A stretch of DNA of 64,000 nucleotides, from the NCBI RefSeq assembly GCF_029867415.1, contig NC_081183.1, positions 50,361,133-50,425,132 on the forward strand, read 5' to 3'. The position numbers and the translations under genes are program-made. The DNA is from Vicia villosa (lineage: Eukaryota > Streptophyta > Magnoliopsida > Fabales > Fabaceae). The notes under the pieces were generated by a model. It did no database searches. It saw only the letters and a program-made list of their open reading frames with translations, and had not been told where the DNA came from. Each line of letters opens with the position of its first letter. Positions within the stretch are counted from its first letter, which is position 1. Positions 11,166 through 22,653 of the stretch are shown here, piece by piece.

Positions 11166-11996
11166 TAAAAACTTTAAATTTGTTGGATGTCAAGTAGAGT
11201 GTCATATAACATTTGATATGGGGATTTTTGGTGAAGAAGATTGGTGGTAACTTTGTTAATGATAAAACCAGCATATGAAACAGCATAGGACCAAAAGGTC
11301 TTTGGCAGATTAGACTGAAAATGGTAAGGCTTTCCCTGCATTTAGAAGGTGCTAGTGTTTTCTTTCTACCCTGCCATTTTGATGGGGTGATTCAACACAT
11401 GACCTGTGATAGACAATGCCTTTTGAAGCATAAAATTAAGAAAGATAGAATTCAAATCTAATGTGTTTAGGACATGTGTGAAGATGGTTTTCAATAAGAG
11501 TGACGAATTGTTGAACATGGTTAGATACTTCAGCTTTTGATTTTAGCCGGATGACCCAACCAAATCTACTATAGTCATCAAGGACTGTAAGGAAGTATCT
11601 ATGACCATTTATGGAACTAGTGAAAATGGGACCCCATATATCAAAGTGTAGCAACTCAAATTTACTAGTAGCTTTAGAATTGCTTGGAGTGTAAGGAAGC
11701 TTCTTATGTCGAGCAAAATGACATATATCACAAACAGCTTTGTTATCATTAACAATTTGGGGATACAAATGGGACATTTTTTATATTCTTTAATGAGATA
11801 AGTGACCTAACCTAAAGTGCCACAAGGTCTTCGTAGGTATCACTTTACAATTATTGATGCTAACACTGGGGGAGACAGATTTGTGTAGAGGAAGGTTATG
11901 GATTTCGGAAGTAAGGGAAAGAGTATTAGCATCATGCCAACAATCATCAATCTTCAATTTGTGTAACCCTTCTATTTGACTAGCCAAACCAATCAT
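11166..11996 (-). pseudogene. pol: Copia remnant D: GAG-pre-integrase and integrase core
   Basis: Minus-strand frames carry LWHFRLGHLSH (HHCC start), CDICHFARHKK (CC), then LLHFDIWGP and VLDDYSRFGW of the copia integrase catalytic core (113-codon frame at 11436-11777). Recognisable but frameshifted core text, including an HQNGRVERKH-like catalytic Glu region and a FWSYAVSYAGFIIN-like stretch, continues to about 11170. Integrase would join cDNA to host DNA. Multiple frame breaks make it inactive, and no RT follows. Confidence 0.8.
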
Positions 11997-12014
11997 CTTC
12001 TAGGATGTCATGTC

Positions 12015-12320
12015 CTATATAACACATTTATCAACAGAAAAACGAAAGACACAATGATTAGAAACACATAGTCTTGACACAGATAGCAAATTAAGAGAGA
12101 AATCAGAAGTGTATAGGACATTATTACTGCATATTTGAGATGAAAGCTTAGTTGTACCAGCTTTGTTGGCTACAACAATAGAACCATTTGGTAAAAACAC
12201 ATTAACTGGCTGAATATTATGACAAGAACTAAACCAATGTATGGAAGAACAAACATGGTCATTGGCACCAGAATCAATGATCCAATATTTTGACTTATTT
12301 TGAGTAGAACAAGAAGCTAT
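12015..12320 (-). pseudogene. pol: Copia remnant D: aspartic protease
   Basis: The minus strand near 12265-12295 reads YWIIDSGANDHVC, the copia protease active site, followed by VNVFLPNGSIVVANKAGT and NLLSVSRLC, the standard copia protease tail. The downstream frame (12015-12200) is open for 61 codons and ends where the GAG-pre-integrase region begins in another frame. It would cleave the gag-pol polyprotein. Confidence 0.8.
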
Positions 12321-12566
12321 AAGAGATTGGGAATTACCTGAGTACTCATGTGGTGTATGACCAATATGAGTGGGAGAGGTAGAAATATGGTTGGAGTAGA
12401 GGTAGTACTGGGGCTAGGGGTCTAAGATATTAAGTTTGTTTGCTGCAATAAGCTAATCAATTGAGAGTATTACTCCTGAGTAATATTGGCATTTTGGTTG
12501 TTGGATGCTCCTTCTTCACTAGTGTGAGCTATAGCTGTGTTATCCCCATTAGAAGTAGTAGTGGAA

Positions 12567-13276
12567 TTAGCAGCAACTTGTTTTTTTACCAAAGTTGGGA
12601 GGAAATCCATGTTTCCTATAGCATACCTCCATTGTATGACCTATCCTATTGCAGTGTGTGCATAATATGCTATCTCTTTTAGAGCTTTGAGATCTACCAT
12701 TGTGGCTGGAAGCCTTACCATGATCAGAATACTTTCTTGAATCATAGGCATTGATTAAAGTATTAACTTCTTCAGGAGCCAAAGAAGAATCAGATTTAGG
12801 AAGAAGAGAGATATTGTGACTTTCTTCTTGAATAACCATAGAATAGATCTTGTTTATAGATGGTAGAGGATCTATCAAAAGAGCTTGAGTTTTGATGATA
12901 GAAATTTTTTTATTCAAACCTGTAAGAAACTGAATGAAGTGATCTTCGATGCAAAATTCTAGTGCACATCGCATAGCTTGACATCTGCATTGATGGATAC
13001 ATGTGCATGCTGAGAGTGGCCTATGAGAGTTCAATTCTTCCCATAAACCACGCATCTTTTTGAAGTAATCAAGAACGGATTTCGAACCTTGTTTGAGATT
13101 ATTGATCTGAAGGCGAAGGTTAGACACACGAATTCGATCAATTTTGGAAAATCGTTCTTGGAGATCGTTCCAAACATCGAGAGCATTTTCCAAGAACACG
13201 ATTGTTTGAGCAATCGGAGGCGTAATAGAATTCAAGATCCATGAGTGAACTAAGCAATTACAATGTTCCCATGCAC
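12567..13276 (-). pseudogene. gag: Copia remnant D: gag with CCHC knuckle, 5'-truncated
   Basis: A 222-codon open frame contains a UBN2-type copia gag (DVWNDLQERFSK, LDYFKKMRGLWEEL, FLTGLNKKI) and a C-terminal knuckle CTHCNRIGHTMEVC. The frame continues upstream of 13235 (WEHCNCLVHSWILNSI) to 13276, where a Tat-type LTR start interrupts it. The N-terminus of gag is therefore missing. This is the oldest-looking copia material in the window. Confidence 0.85.
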
Positions 13277-13443
13277 TGTATCATACCCCAATTTTTGACC
13301 CTAAGATCATACATCATTTGCATCGCAATCATTAATAAAGAACTCCATCTTGAAGATTCGTTTTCGGTGTTGTGCTTACTTCATCTCTGAGGGTGTTACA
13401 AAAGATTTCAACTTCCCTATATCTAGAAAGAGACGAAAGTGAG
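13277..13443 (+). mobile_element. Element E: first 167 bp of a Tat/Ogre-type LTR
   Basis: TGTATCATACCCCAATTTTT begins immediately at the break in the gag of D and resembles the LTR start of A (TGTCATACCCCAAAATTT). It ends where element F starts. The sequence to the right of F (18343 onward) is not clearly its continuation, so E is either truncated or part of a rearranged junction. Confidence 0.6.
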
Positions 13444-14783
13444 TGATAAGTTCCAAAATGTACTTATTTTGTGTATGTAAATAGTGGCACTTATCGATAC
13501 TTTTGTTAATACCGTTTGAATAATTCCCCGTTTTGTGTATAAATATGTATACTTTGTGAATAGTTGTATTTTTATATAATTTTATACCATTTGATAGTTT
13601 TTCCTTTGTTTTTATAGGTATTCATGCTTATTGGAGCCTTGAGGAATAAAGTGTCAAAGGCACGACTTCGATTTCGCAGTTTTGGTGCAAGCCCGCTTAG
13701 CCACCGTCAAGAGGACTTCCATAGGCTCAAAATAAGGATGACCAAAATCATCATTTTGGTTTCCATTCTTCATTATTGGATAGAGCATTGAATAAGCTTT
13801 CCAACTCTTCGAACCGGGCGCAATTCGGAGTTACGGTTTTCAAGTTACGGCGAAAACAAAAATTCACTTTTGCTGTCAGCCGCTAAGCGGGATCCTTCCG
13901 CTAAGCGGATCTGCTAAGACAACTGCTCGTTAAAAGGGGCCAAAAACAAAATTTTTAGGTTATGATTTGGGGTAATTGTTCCCAAATCATAAAACCTTAA
14001 TTCTTAGGGTAGATTAGCTTAGAAAACAACTTCGGAGGTTGCATACGGATGATCGGGGGTGGATTGAGCGTCGAACGGAGGTGACAAATCGGGTGATTTT
14101 CGGTGCATTTCTCTTCTTCTTTGTGTATTTCTCTTTGGTTGGGCTTTGTTTGTATATTTACTTGAATCTTATGTATATTTACCGATTATAATGTTATTTT
14201 TAACTTGCTTTACAAATCTGTGTTGATGTTGTTCTGGATTTTTGCTCTATGCTGGGGATTTGGGTTGCTTTAGAGATAAACTTCTTGAATCCTTATCTAG
14301 GATGATAATCTGTTGGTTCTGAACTCTAGAGATAGATTTAGAGCTAGCATTCACCGTTTGTATCTGTTCGTAATGCTTTCGTGTTTGAGCGGCGCGCGAG
14401 AGATCGCCGACGCGAGAATACGGATGTTCTCGCGACTTCGCGTTAGAGATAACCTTAGTTGTGAGATGATCTCGTTTGTGCTCCAGAGATGGACGCTTAT
14501 GTGAGAGATACGTGATGACATAGATGGGTATCGTAGGTTGAGTATAACGGGTTGGTAAGTGTATGTTTGTGAAGAGTGAATATATTTACATTCCTGATAA
14601 GTTATTTCTCTTCTAAGAATGTGTTTATTCTTTTCCTGTCTATATCTTTGTTTACTTTTTGCTCATTCAATCCAAAGTTCCAAACCGTAGAAACTGTTGA
14701 ATAGCATCTCTCCATCTCTGAGGACGATAATTCCCGGATCAATATTTTCAAATCTTTTGTTGCTTGCCGCTATGCCTGCTTCA
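13444..14783 (+). mobile_element. 5' LTR of non-autonomous element F
   Basis: The 1,340-bp LTR runs from TGATAAGTTCC to GCCTGCTTCA and matches 17002-18342 along its length. I counted about 45 substitutions by eye (roughly 3%). It contains two 11-bp palindromes CCGCTAAGCGG (13880-13890 and 13898-13908) and a hairpin CGCGAGAA/TTCTCGCG near 14420. No convincing target duplication flanks the element: GTGAG is on the left and TAGAG or ATAGA on the right. Confidence 0.9.
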
Positions 14784-14789
14784 ACAAAA

Positions 14790-14806
14790 TGGCGCCGTTG
14801 CCAGGG
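14790..14806 (+). other. Primer binding site of element F (tRNA-Asp)
   Basis: TGGCGCCGTTGCCAGGG is complementary to the 3' end of plant tRNA-Asp with one mismatch, and lies 6 bp inside the 5' LTR. Confidence 0.85.
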
Positions 14807-14884
14807 ATGGTTGTTTGAATTGCATCACAATAGTTTTCGTGGTTTTGAGCTTTGTATATAACGTATATATTGTATATTTTCACT

Positions 14885-14886
<2 letters not shown>

Positions 14887-14923
<37 letters not shown>
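14887..14923. repeat. (GT)n(AT)n microsatellite
   Basis: A short GT run grades into an uninterrupted TA run inside element F. Confidence 0.9.
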
Positions 14924-14926
<3 letters not shown>

Positions 14927-15474
14927 CTTGTACATGTTTACTTGTTTATGTTCACCATATAAGTTTACTTGTATATGTTACATATAAGTATACTTTTATT
15001 GGTGAATGTTGGTGAAACATGTTGATCTCGGATGAGCTCTTTAATAACAAATCTTCACTTTTCAACTTGTGAATCCAACATTCACCAACTTTTCTCTTTT
15101 TGTATAATAATACATGTATGTGTTAATACTTGTATATATGTGTTTGTTTGTGTACATATTTTTATACTTGTGTTTTCTTTTATGTTTGTGAAATTGTTGT
15201 ATATATTTTTACTGTAACATTTGTTAAGTGCTTGGTTAGGACACTTTCTTTAGGCTTGTGCGGTGATACGTCACCATGGCATGACGAGAGGAGGCTACTT
15301 TCCAAACACCGAAACAATAAAGGCGTCGAGCTAACGTCGTAAAACAAGCCCTTGTTGGGAGGCACCCCAACGGTTGTAAAGTTTTTGGTTATTTTTATGT
15401 TTATGAGGTGTTTAAGTGAAGTGGAGAGGGCTGGAACACCTAATTATGTTCTGGTTTTTCTGGTTTTTTCTGCG

Positions 15475-15507
15475 TCCGCTAAGCGGAACAGAGCTCGCTA
15501 AGCGAGC
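15475..15507. repeat. Two odd-length palindromes in element F
   Basis: TCCGCT-A-AGCGGA (15475-15487) is followed by GCTCGCT-A-AGCGAGC (15493-15507). Both share the GCTAAGC core with the palindromes in the LTRs of F. Confidence 0.85.
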
Positions 15508-16316
15508 ATAGCAGAATTTTGTTTTCTTGCTTTGTACCAGTGGGGTCCCTATTCCACTTGGTTCACTCATTTTTCCCACTTTCACCAAGGCTATTTAGTA
15601 GTAGAAATTAGTTTTATTTTTTCTAATTCTTTTATTGGTTGTTTGTACTCGAATTTTGTCGGTAATTCGAAGATTTTTGAGGTGATTTTCCAAAGCTTGA
15701 GTGTTTCAACTTGCGGATGTATGGTAGGATATTGTTTTTGAAGTCGTATCATTCAAGGTACTCATTTATCGTTTTCTATAGCATAACATGCTTAGGAAAC
15801 TTTTCATTTGTACAATTATCATACCATTCATTCTTGTGCATTACTTGCTTGTTGATTGAATCACTTTAGTTCCCAAACCATAAATGTGAGGAAGCTTTCC
15901 ATTGTTTACATATGTTGGAGGCCACAATCTTTGTTTTAACTGGATTTTATTATGCTTAATCTTTTGTTTATATTGATTTTATGAAAGCATGGAAAGGATC
16001 AAGGCATTTTGTTTCATTTTGAGCACAACCACCGTAACCAAATAGTCAATTCACCTTGTGAATGTGTGATCATTTGTTAACCCTTTTGAGCTTTTTGTCA
16101 ATGTCCATGTTGTATTTGCTAAATGCTTATCTTTGAGTGTTTATTTCTCATATTTGCATGGATGATTGATTCTTTGTTTTCTTAAACCCTCAACCATGAT
16201 TTTTGGTTTGAATTTTTACCTTGCCTTAGAAAGTAGGGAGTATTCACATTATGATGTGGTTGAATTCAAGTTGGGAAGAAAAATGGTTTCTACTTATGTG
16301 GTTGTTGCTATGAGGT

Positions 16317-16405
16317 TGAAAAGAAAAGAAAAAAAGATGAAAAGAAAAGAAAAGAAAAAGAAAGAAAGAAATGTGAAAAAGTTTTGAAAAACAAAAAGAA
16401 AAGAG
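16317..16405 (+). repeat. Purine-rich (GAAAA)n tract
   Basis: About 90 bp of almost pure A/G made of GAAAA and GAAAG units, inside element F. Minus-strand ORFs across it are low-complexity artefacts. Confidence 0.9.
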
Positions 16406-16989
16406 AAGCGAATAATTATGCTAATAAGTATTGTGATTGGTTTGAGAAACTTGTGGTTATGGAAGAAGTTTAATCGAGGTTTTGTTGTTTGAATATTTGG
16501 TGGATTGATCACTCCCTTAGGTTTAGGCAAGCTTTTGTTTCAATTAGCCTTAGGACTTATCCCTTGTTTGTTAACCAAGCCACATTACAACCTTGAAAAG
16601 TTCTTGTGATTCTTGCTTTTGTATATTCAATGTGATTTTTGGATGAATGCATAATTTAATCTTTTGTTTGCAAGATTGTTGGATGAATGTTAAAAGTCCT
16701 TCACCTTTGTGTGTTCTTCATCCATTGATGAATTTTTGCTAGGTGTGATTCATGATGTGAGCTTGTATTGTGTTAGAATGTTTTGTATGCTTTTTGTACT
16801 TAGGATTAGTTTCATTTACATGTTGTCGTTGTAGGATAGTGGTAAGTATTTACTTGTATTATACGTTTTTGTATTAAACCATACATTTGTTTTTGGTTTT
16901 TCTAAACTTGTTGATTCACAATTCTTTGGTTTATTACTTTCAATTCTTTGATTTATTTGACATTGTTTGAGGACAAACAAAGTTTCAAG

Positions 16990-17001
16990 TTAGGGAGAGT
17001 T
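16990..17001 (+). other. Polypurine tract of element F
   Basis: TTAGGGAGAGTT abuts the 3' LTR start TGATAAGTT. The bases before it (TTTGAGGACAAACAAAG) resemble the pre-PPT stretch I know from Athila-derived plant elements. Confidence 0.7.
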
Positions 17002-18342
17002 TGATAAGTTCCAAAATGTACTTATTTTGTGTATGTAAATAGTGGCACTTATCAATACTTTTGTTAATACCGTTTGAATAATTCCCCGTTTTGTGTATAA
17101 ATACGTATACTTTGTGAATAGTTGTATTTTCATATACTTTTATACCATTTGATAGTTTTTCCTTTGTTTTTATAGGTATTCATGCTTATTGGAGCCTTGA
17201 GGAATAAAGTGTCAAAGGCACGACTTCGATTTCGCAGTTTTGGTGCAAGCCCGCTTAGCCACCGTCAAGCGGACTTCCATAGGCTCAAAATAAGGATGAC
17301 CAAAATCATCATTTTGGTTTCCATTCATTCATTATGGGATAGAGCATTGAATAAGATTTCCCACGCTTCGAACCGGGTGCAATTCGGAGTTACGGTTTTC
17401 AAGTTACGGCGAAAACAAAAATTCACTTTTGCTATCAGCCGCTAAGCGGGATCCTTCCGCTAATCGGACCTGCTAAGACAGCAGCTCATTAAAAGGGGCC
17501 AAAAACACAATTTTTAGGTTATGTTTTGGGGTAATTGTTCTCAAATCATCAAACCTTGATTCTTAGGGTAGATTAGCTTAGAAAACAACTTCGGAGGTTG
17601 CATACGGATGATCGGGGGTGGATTGAACGTCGAACGGAGCTGACAAACCGGGAGATTTTCGGTTCATTTCTCTTCTTCTTTGTGTATTTCTCTTTAGTTG
17701 GGTTTTGTTTGTATATTTACTTGAATCTTATGTATATTTACCGATTATAATGTTATTTTTAACTTGCTTTATAAATCTGTGTTGATGTTGTTATGGATTT
17801 TTGCTCTATGCTGGGGATTTGGGTTGCTTTAGAGATAAACTTCTTGAATCCTTATCTAGGATGATAATCTGTTGGTTCTGAACTCTAGAGATAGATTTAG
17901 AGCTAGAATTCACCGTTTGTATCTGTTCGTAATGCTTTCGTGTTTGAGCGGCGCGCGAGAGATCGCTGACGCGAGAATACGGATGTTCTCGCGACTTCGC
18001 GTTAGAGAAAACCTTAGTTGTAAGATGATCTCGTTTGTGCTCAGGAGATGGAAGCTTATGTGAGAGATACGTGATGGCATAGATGGGTATCGTAGGTTGA
18101 GTATAACGGGTTGATAAGTGTATGTTTGTGAAGAGTGAATATATTTACATTCCTGATAAGTTATTTCTCTTCTAAGAATGTGTTTATTCTTTTCCTGTCT
18201 ATATCTTTGTTTACTTTTTGCTCATTCAATCCAAAGTTCAAAATCGTAGAAACTGTTGAATGGCACCTCTCCATCTCTGAGGACGATAATTCCCGGATCA
18301 ATATTTTCAAATCTTTTGTTGTTTGCCGCTATGCCTGCTTCA
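17002..18342 (+). mobile_element. 3' LTR of non-autonomous element F
   Basis: A 1,341-bp direct repeat of 13444-14783. It keeps the CCGCTAAGCGG palindrome at 17439-17449, but the second palindrome has one base changed (CTAATCGG). Confidence 0.9.
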
Positions 18343-19094
18343 ATAGAGAGCCTGGTCGAAGAAGGTTCGACGCAGAGTCTAATAACGCTCCGTCGAAGCA
18401 AGTTGCAGCATGTTTACTCTTAGAAGATGCAAGTGTCAAAAGTCTGGCTTCTAAGGCTAGTCGAAGTCGAAGGGCGGGAAGAAAAGTGACGGTTGTTGGG
18501 GGTTTTATATTCTGAGACACGTGGAGAAGCTTTGATTAATATCTTATGCATTGTAGTACACGTGTCGTCAAGGGGTTAAGCAACCGTCAGAAATAGTTAT
18601 TTTGAAATGCCTATTTAAGCAGAAGAATATAATCATCTTAGGGGTCCACAATTTTACACTTTATGATAAACTCAATCTCTACACTGAAAATGAGAAACGA
18701 GTGCAATCTAAAAATGTATGTTTGTGTACCAATTTACTTTTAATGCAATCATTTATATCCTTTCCATTAATGTCATTCTATTTCCTTTTACTATGCTTCA
18801 TCACCTTTTACTTTGCATTTATTTCAGTTAAAATCTTTTCATTTGTTCTTCTTTTTCTCTACATTAAGTTTGTTTGTCTTTATTGCATTAAATTGGGTTT
18901 TGTCCTGCGTTTATTGCATTCAAAAATCACTTAATTTCCATTTTTCAATCATTCATTAGTCTTAATGTGTCCACATTAGTCAATAGTCTACAACAAATCA
19001 TAAATTATCACTTTGGTCTGGAATATTCTAGTTGATTCCGCAAGAGTAACCTTTAAAAAGGAAACTAACGACTCCAGTACGTTCGCCATTCTAG
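18343..19094 (+). mobile_element. LTR remnant and leader of Tat-type element G
   Basis: This stretch precedes the first gag ATG of G. It contains a TATA-like TATTTAA at 18612-18618, then an AT-rich leader and a block (CTCCAGTACGTTCGCCATTC) ending in TTGGCGAGACC, which may include the primer site. The left border is abrupt at the end of F and no TG start was found, so the LTR is probably truncated on its left. Sense and antisense ORFs of 60-126 codons in it lack any recognisable product. Confidence 0.5.
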
Positions 19095-20225
19095 TTGGCG
19101 AGACCATTAATTCAAGGAGGAATTCCCCCACCTGGATTTCCCCAATATGGAATGCCTACATCAATGATGATGGGATTACATACTAATCCTGCCACTTATT
19201 CTGAAAACATGATGGCTACAAGTACTTCTTATAATCCAGGAGGGCGAACCTCAGGAGTAGGGTATTTGCCACCACCATCACCGACGTTAAATACGTCTTC
19301 CATGATTTCAATTAGACAACAGATGGATGAGAGTAATCATGATATGGTTAATGCTTTGACTCAACAGATTGGGACTATATTCACTCCCATGATAAATAAC
19401 ACAAACCATAGTTATGAAATGTTAGCCAATCAAATGTCTAGAATAGCAGATTTCTTTGGGACACCACCGGTCCAACCTAGGCATACTTCCCAAGTGTCGA
19501 ATGTGAGAGTAGTCGAAACACCAGGTAATGGGGATGGTTTAGGTACTCAACGTCAAACCACAGAACGAGACTTAAGAAAATATACCTAGGGTATTACAAA
19601 GAAATCAGGATGCAGAGCAAGTCTTAAGAAATGTTCAGCAAAATAATTTTATGGGTCATAATAACATTTCAAATGTAGTAGAGTAAATCTTAGTCCAAAA
19701 TGGTATAAATGTGGGTTTGCATAGACCTAATTTTGTATCTCCTCTGTCAGGGTATATTAGACAAACCGAGTTACCTAGGGGTTGGAAAGTCCCAAATTTA
19801 CAAAGTTTGCTGGTGAGACTGGCGAATCTACAGTCGAACACGTTGCTAGGTTTCAAACAGAAGCAGGTGATCTTGTTAATAATGAAAATTTAAAATTAAA
19901 ATACTTTCCCAGTTCTTTAACGAAGAGTGCTTTCACTTGGTTTACCACTTTGCCTCCTCAATCAGTGTTTTCGTTGAACCAGTTAGAAATATTGTTTCAT
20001 GAACAGTTTTATATGGGACAATCTAAGATTAGTTTGAAAGAGTTAGCAGGTGTAAGACGAAAGACGTCTGAGTCGATAGATGACTATTTAAATCGATTCA
20101 TATTGTTAAAGGCTAGATGTTTTACACAAGTCCAGGAGCATGAGTTAGTCGAAATGGTCGCTGGTGGTTTAGACTATTCCATTAGGAAAAAGTTAGACAC
20201 TCAATATTTGAGAGATATGGCGTAG
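19095..20225 (+). pseudogene. gag: Element G gag, N-terminal and capsid parts
   Basis: The first frame starts at ATG 19095 and gives a Pro/Met-rich 164-codon N-terminus (IPPPGFPQYGMPTSMMM). After ~200 bp of broken frame, a 147-codon frame (19782-20225) carries the retrotransposon gag signature: ESTVEHVARFQTEAGD, SSLTKSAFTWFTTLPPQSV, FHEQFYMGQ, then ELAGVRRKTSESIDDYLNRF. This order is typical of Tat-type Ty3 gag. It would build the particle shell. At least two frame breaks inactivate it. Confidence 0.85.
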
Positions 20226-20304
20226 TTAGTTGATAACGTTCGCAAGGTAGAACGGCTGAAAGCCGAAAAAAGCAAGATCAAATAAATATCATAAGAAAGA
20301 AAAA

Positions 20305-21414
20305 GTGGCATATGTTGCAACAGATGAGTTTGACTCAGACAGTAGTTATGACAAAAACGAGGTTAATGTGGCTGAGTTAAAACCAGGGCCTCCTTATGTT
20401 TGTAAATTACTCAAGCCTTCGAATGGAAAAAATCCTATAGAAGAAGAACAAAATGAAAATTTCACAAATAAAACTTATACTTTTGATATAACAAAATGTG
20501 ATGAGATATTCGATTTGTTAGTTGCTGATGGACAAATCAGTGTGCCTCCAGGATTAAAAAATCCTCCTTTAGAACAAAAAAAGAAAAGAGGATTTTGAAA
20601 ATTTCATAATTTTTTGGGCCATAAAACATCTCAATATGTGCTTTTCAGGGATTTGGTGCAGAAGGCTTTGAAGGAAGGTAGGCTGCAATTTGGTGGGAAG
20701 CCGAAATCATCAATGCAAGTGGATGAGAATCCAGTGATGATTGGAGAAGCCAACTACACTGAAGTTACTGATATAATGATGGTCGCTAGTGAGGGTTTTG
20801 ACAAAGAAAAGGATATGGCTACTGATGGCCAGATATTGAGCATGGCTTACCCTAAGCCAGCCGAAAGTCTGTTGAAGTTTTTGGAAAGGTGTCACAAAAA
20901 CAATGCACAAGTTGGATTGTGCCCAAGATGTGACGCTGTGTATGACGTCGATGCTGCAAAGAAAATTAGGTTTGATCCTAGACGAGGCCAAAACAGTCAA
21001 TTTTGGTTTGCAGGAGAAAGAAGTATGACTCGTAGGGCTGAGGTTTACAGAAAGAAATTCGAAAAGCCAAGAACTTTTTGTCGCCCATCTGACGTTCCCC
21101 GGGATAAATGGGTGAAGCCAGTTAACTTTCAAGGAGGAAAGTGCCCTGAGTGGAGGATTCAAGAGGCTGGAGCCAGTGCTGAGAGCTCAAAGGGAAATGG
21201 GTCAAGGAAAAAGGACTATATATCTCCAAATTACAAAGGGAATAATCCAATGACAAGAAGTCAATGGAGACGATACCAGAGAAATCACAAAAATAGAAGT
21301 ATTCCGTCGAATCCAGTTCAGATACATTTCGACAGATACCAAGCAAGACCTTATCAGAAGAAGCTAATAGAAGAACAAGTAAGGATAGCCAATAATCGGT
21401 TATCGACTGGTTGA
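20305..21414 (+). pseudogene. gag: Element G gag C-terminus with damaged zinc knuckle
   Basis: Two frames separated by TGA at 20596-20598 give 97 and 266 codons. The region around the TGA should be the CX2HX4HX4C knuckle. The first Cys position is now the TGA and the last Cys is Tyr (HKTSQYVLF), so both cysteines are lost while HN...GH remains. Downstream, CPRCDAVYDVDAA and a basic stretch with PMTRSQWRRYQR are Tat-type gag features that lead into protease. Confidence 0.75.
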
Positions 21415-21743
21415 ATACTAGGAAAAGAAAGGGTGTAAAATTCACCAAATGATAGTGCTGGCAAAGAGTTGGAGTATTCTCCATTGTCAAACGAAGAGCT
21501 GGTAGACGATAACTTTGATGTAGAATAAGACGAGTTACTGATTGAGTTTGGAATTGTGTCCATACTTCCTGCTGAGTTCGACAGGGTTTCAGAGGCTTCT
21601 GAAACCGGAGATGACTTCATGCCGGACGAAAAAGGAAGAAGATATGCCTGTCTGTTATTATGTAATGGAAAATGGTGTAGTTGAGGGACATAAGGCTGCA
21701 TTTGAAAAGCCTGATCATGGGATGAAATACCATCTCAAGCCTT

Positions 21744-22310
21744 TTGTTCATAAGGGCAATAGTAAATGGTGTGTCTGTTAATAAAGTGTTTGTAGATGGT
21801 AGGGCTGCTGTGAATTTAATGCCTCACTCTTTATTACAGAAAATTGGAAAATCTGATAAAGATTTAAGGCCTCATAATATGGTGTTGTCAAATTATGAAG
21901 GTAAGACTAGCAGCATCCTAGGAGTATTGCAGGTGAAATTAGTTGTGGGTTCCACAGTAAGGCCCGTTATTTTTATGGTGATTGCTTCATAAGCAAATTT
22001 CGAATTGCTGTTGGGTCGAGAGTGGATTCCTGGAGTAGGAGTTGTCGCGTCAACATTACACCAAAGGGTTGCAATCTGGAGAGAAGATGGAATTGTGGAA
22101 AATGTGGAAGCTGATCTGAGTTATTATAAAGCTGATGCAAGCAAAGTGAGTCGAAGACACTTTGAACAGCATTTGGCTAATGTACGGCCTTGTTATAGAG
22201 CAGAGGAAATATATTCTTCTGACGAAAGTGTGTCTAAATACTTGAATTTAGACCCCAATTATGGTTTTATTTGGAATAAAGATGACCCAAATGAGCTGAT
22301 GAATGGATAA
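21744..22310 (+). pseudogene. pol: Element G aspartic protease
   Basis: The frame has KVFVDGRAAVNLMP, the Tat-type protease site in which the expected second Gly after Asp is Arg here, then LLGREWIPGVGVV and STLHQRVAIWREDG. A stop at 21990-21992 splits it into 82- and 101-codon pieces in the same frame class. The active-site change plus the stop make it inactive. The next 260 bp (22336-22572) encode a Glu/Asp-rich linker towards RT. Confidence 0.8.
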
Positions 22311-22335
22311 GGTCCACTTGATGGGTGGACAATGA

Positions 22336-22572
22336 TTGATGACAATGACTGCTGAGTCAATTCATTTGGCTCGAATTACGGCTTATTTAGCCAAAAATAA
22401 ATTAAAAGCGGCTCTAGAAGCCGACTTAGAGGAAAATATGGCTTTAGAGGCCATCCTTACAAGCGAAGGTACTCAATCTAGCAACAAGTGGGATTCAGAG
22501 TTTGAAAGGTTTGATGGGATTTATGATGACGGGCCTCTTGGGTTCGAAAAAGATCCAGACGAACCACATTGA
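22336..22572 (+). pseudogene. pol: Element G protease-RT linker fragment
   Basis: A 78-codon Ala/Glu-rich frame (AAYLAKNKLKAALEADLEENMALEAIL-like composition), lying between protease and RT and ending EKDPDEPH. It has no catalytic motif. Position and acidity fit the spacer that Tat polyproteins carry here. Confidence 0.55.
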
Positions 22573-22653
22573 AGGATGAAAGGTCAAGATCCTCTTGAGG
22601 AGATTGACTTGGGTGAGGATTCACTTTGACGACCAACATATGTTAGTGCAAAG

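Larger units (their letters stand above)
14784..17001 (+). mobile_element. Internal region of element F, non-coding
   Basis: The 2.2-kb internal region has a primer site at its left end and a polypurine tract at its right end but no gag, protease, RT or integrase text in any frame. This fits a non-autonomous (LARD-like) element that depends on proteins from a relative. The tRNA-Asp primer site is used by Athila-type Ty3 elements, so an Athila-derived origin is likely. The region holds a (GT)n(AT)n run, a 90-bp purine tract and palindromes around 15475-15507. Confidence 0.8.

Noticed and set aside
14313..14504. 63-codon ORF repeated at 17872-18063
   Set aside because: It occurs twice only because the LTR of F is duplicated. 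No motif; amino-acid differences follow the background rate.
16294..16530. Phe-rich minus-strand ORF and Lys-rich plus-strand ORF
   Set aside because: Both translate the (GAAAA)n purine tract; codon content is low complexity.
20710..21701. Minus-strand ORFs of 115-150 codons opposite gag of G
   Set aside because: Shadows of the sense gag frame, without splice sites or domain text, unlike the antisense gene at 34853-36978.
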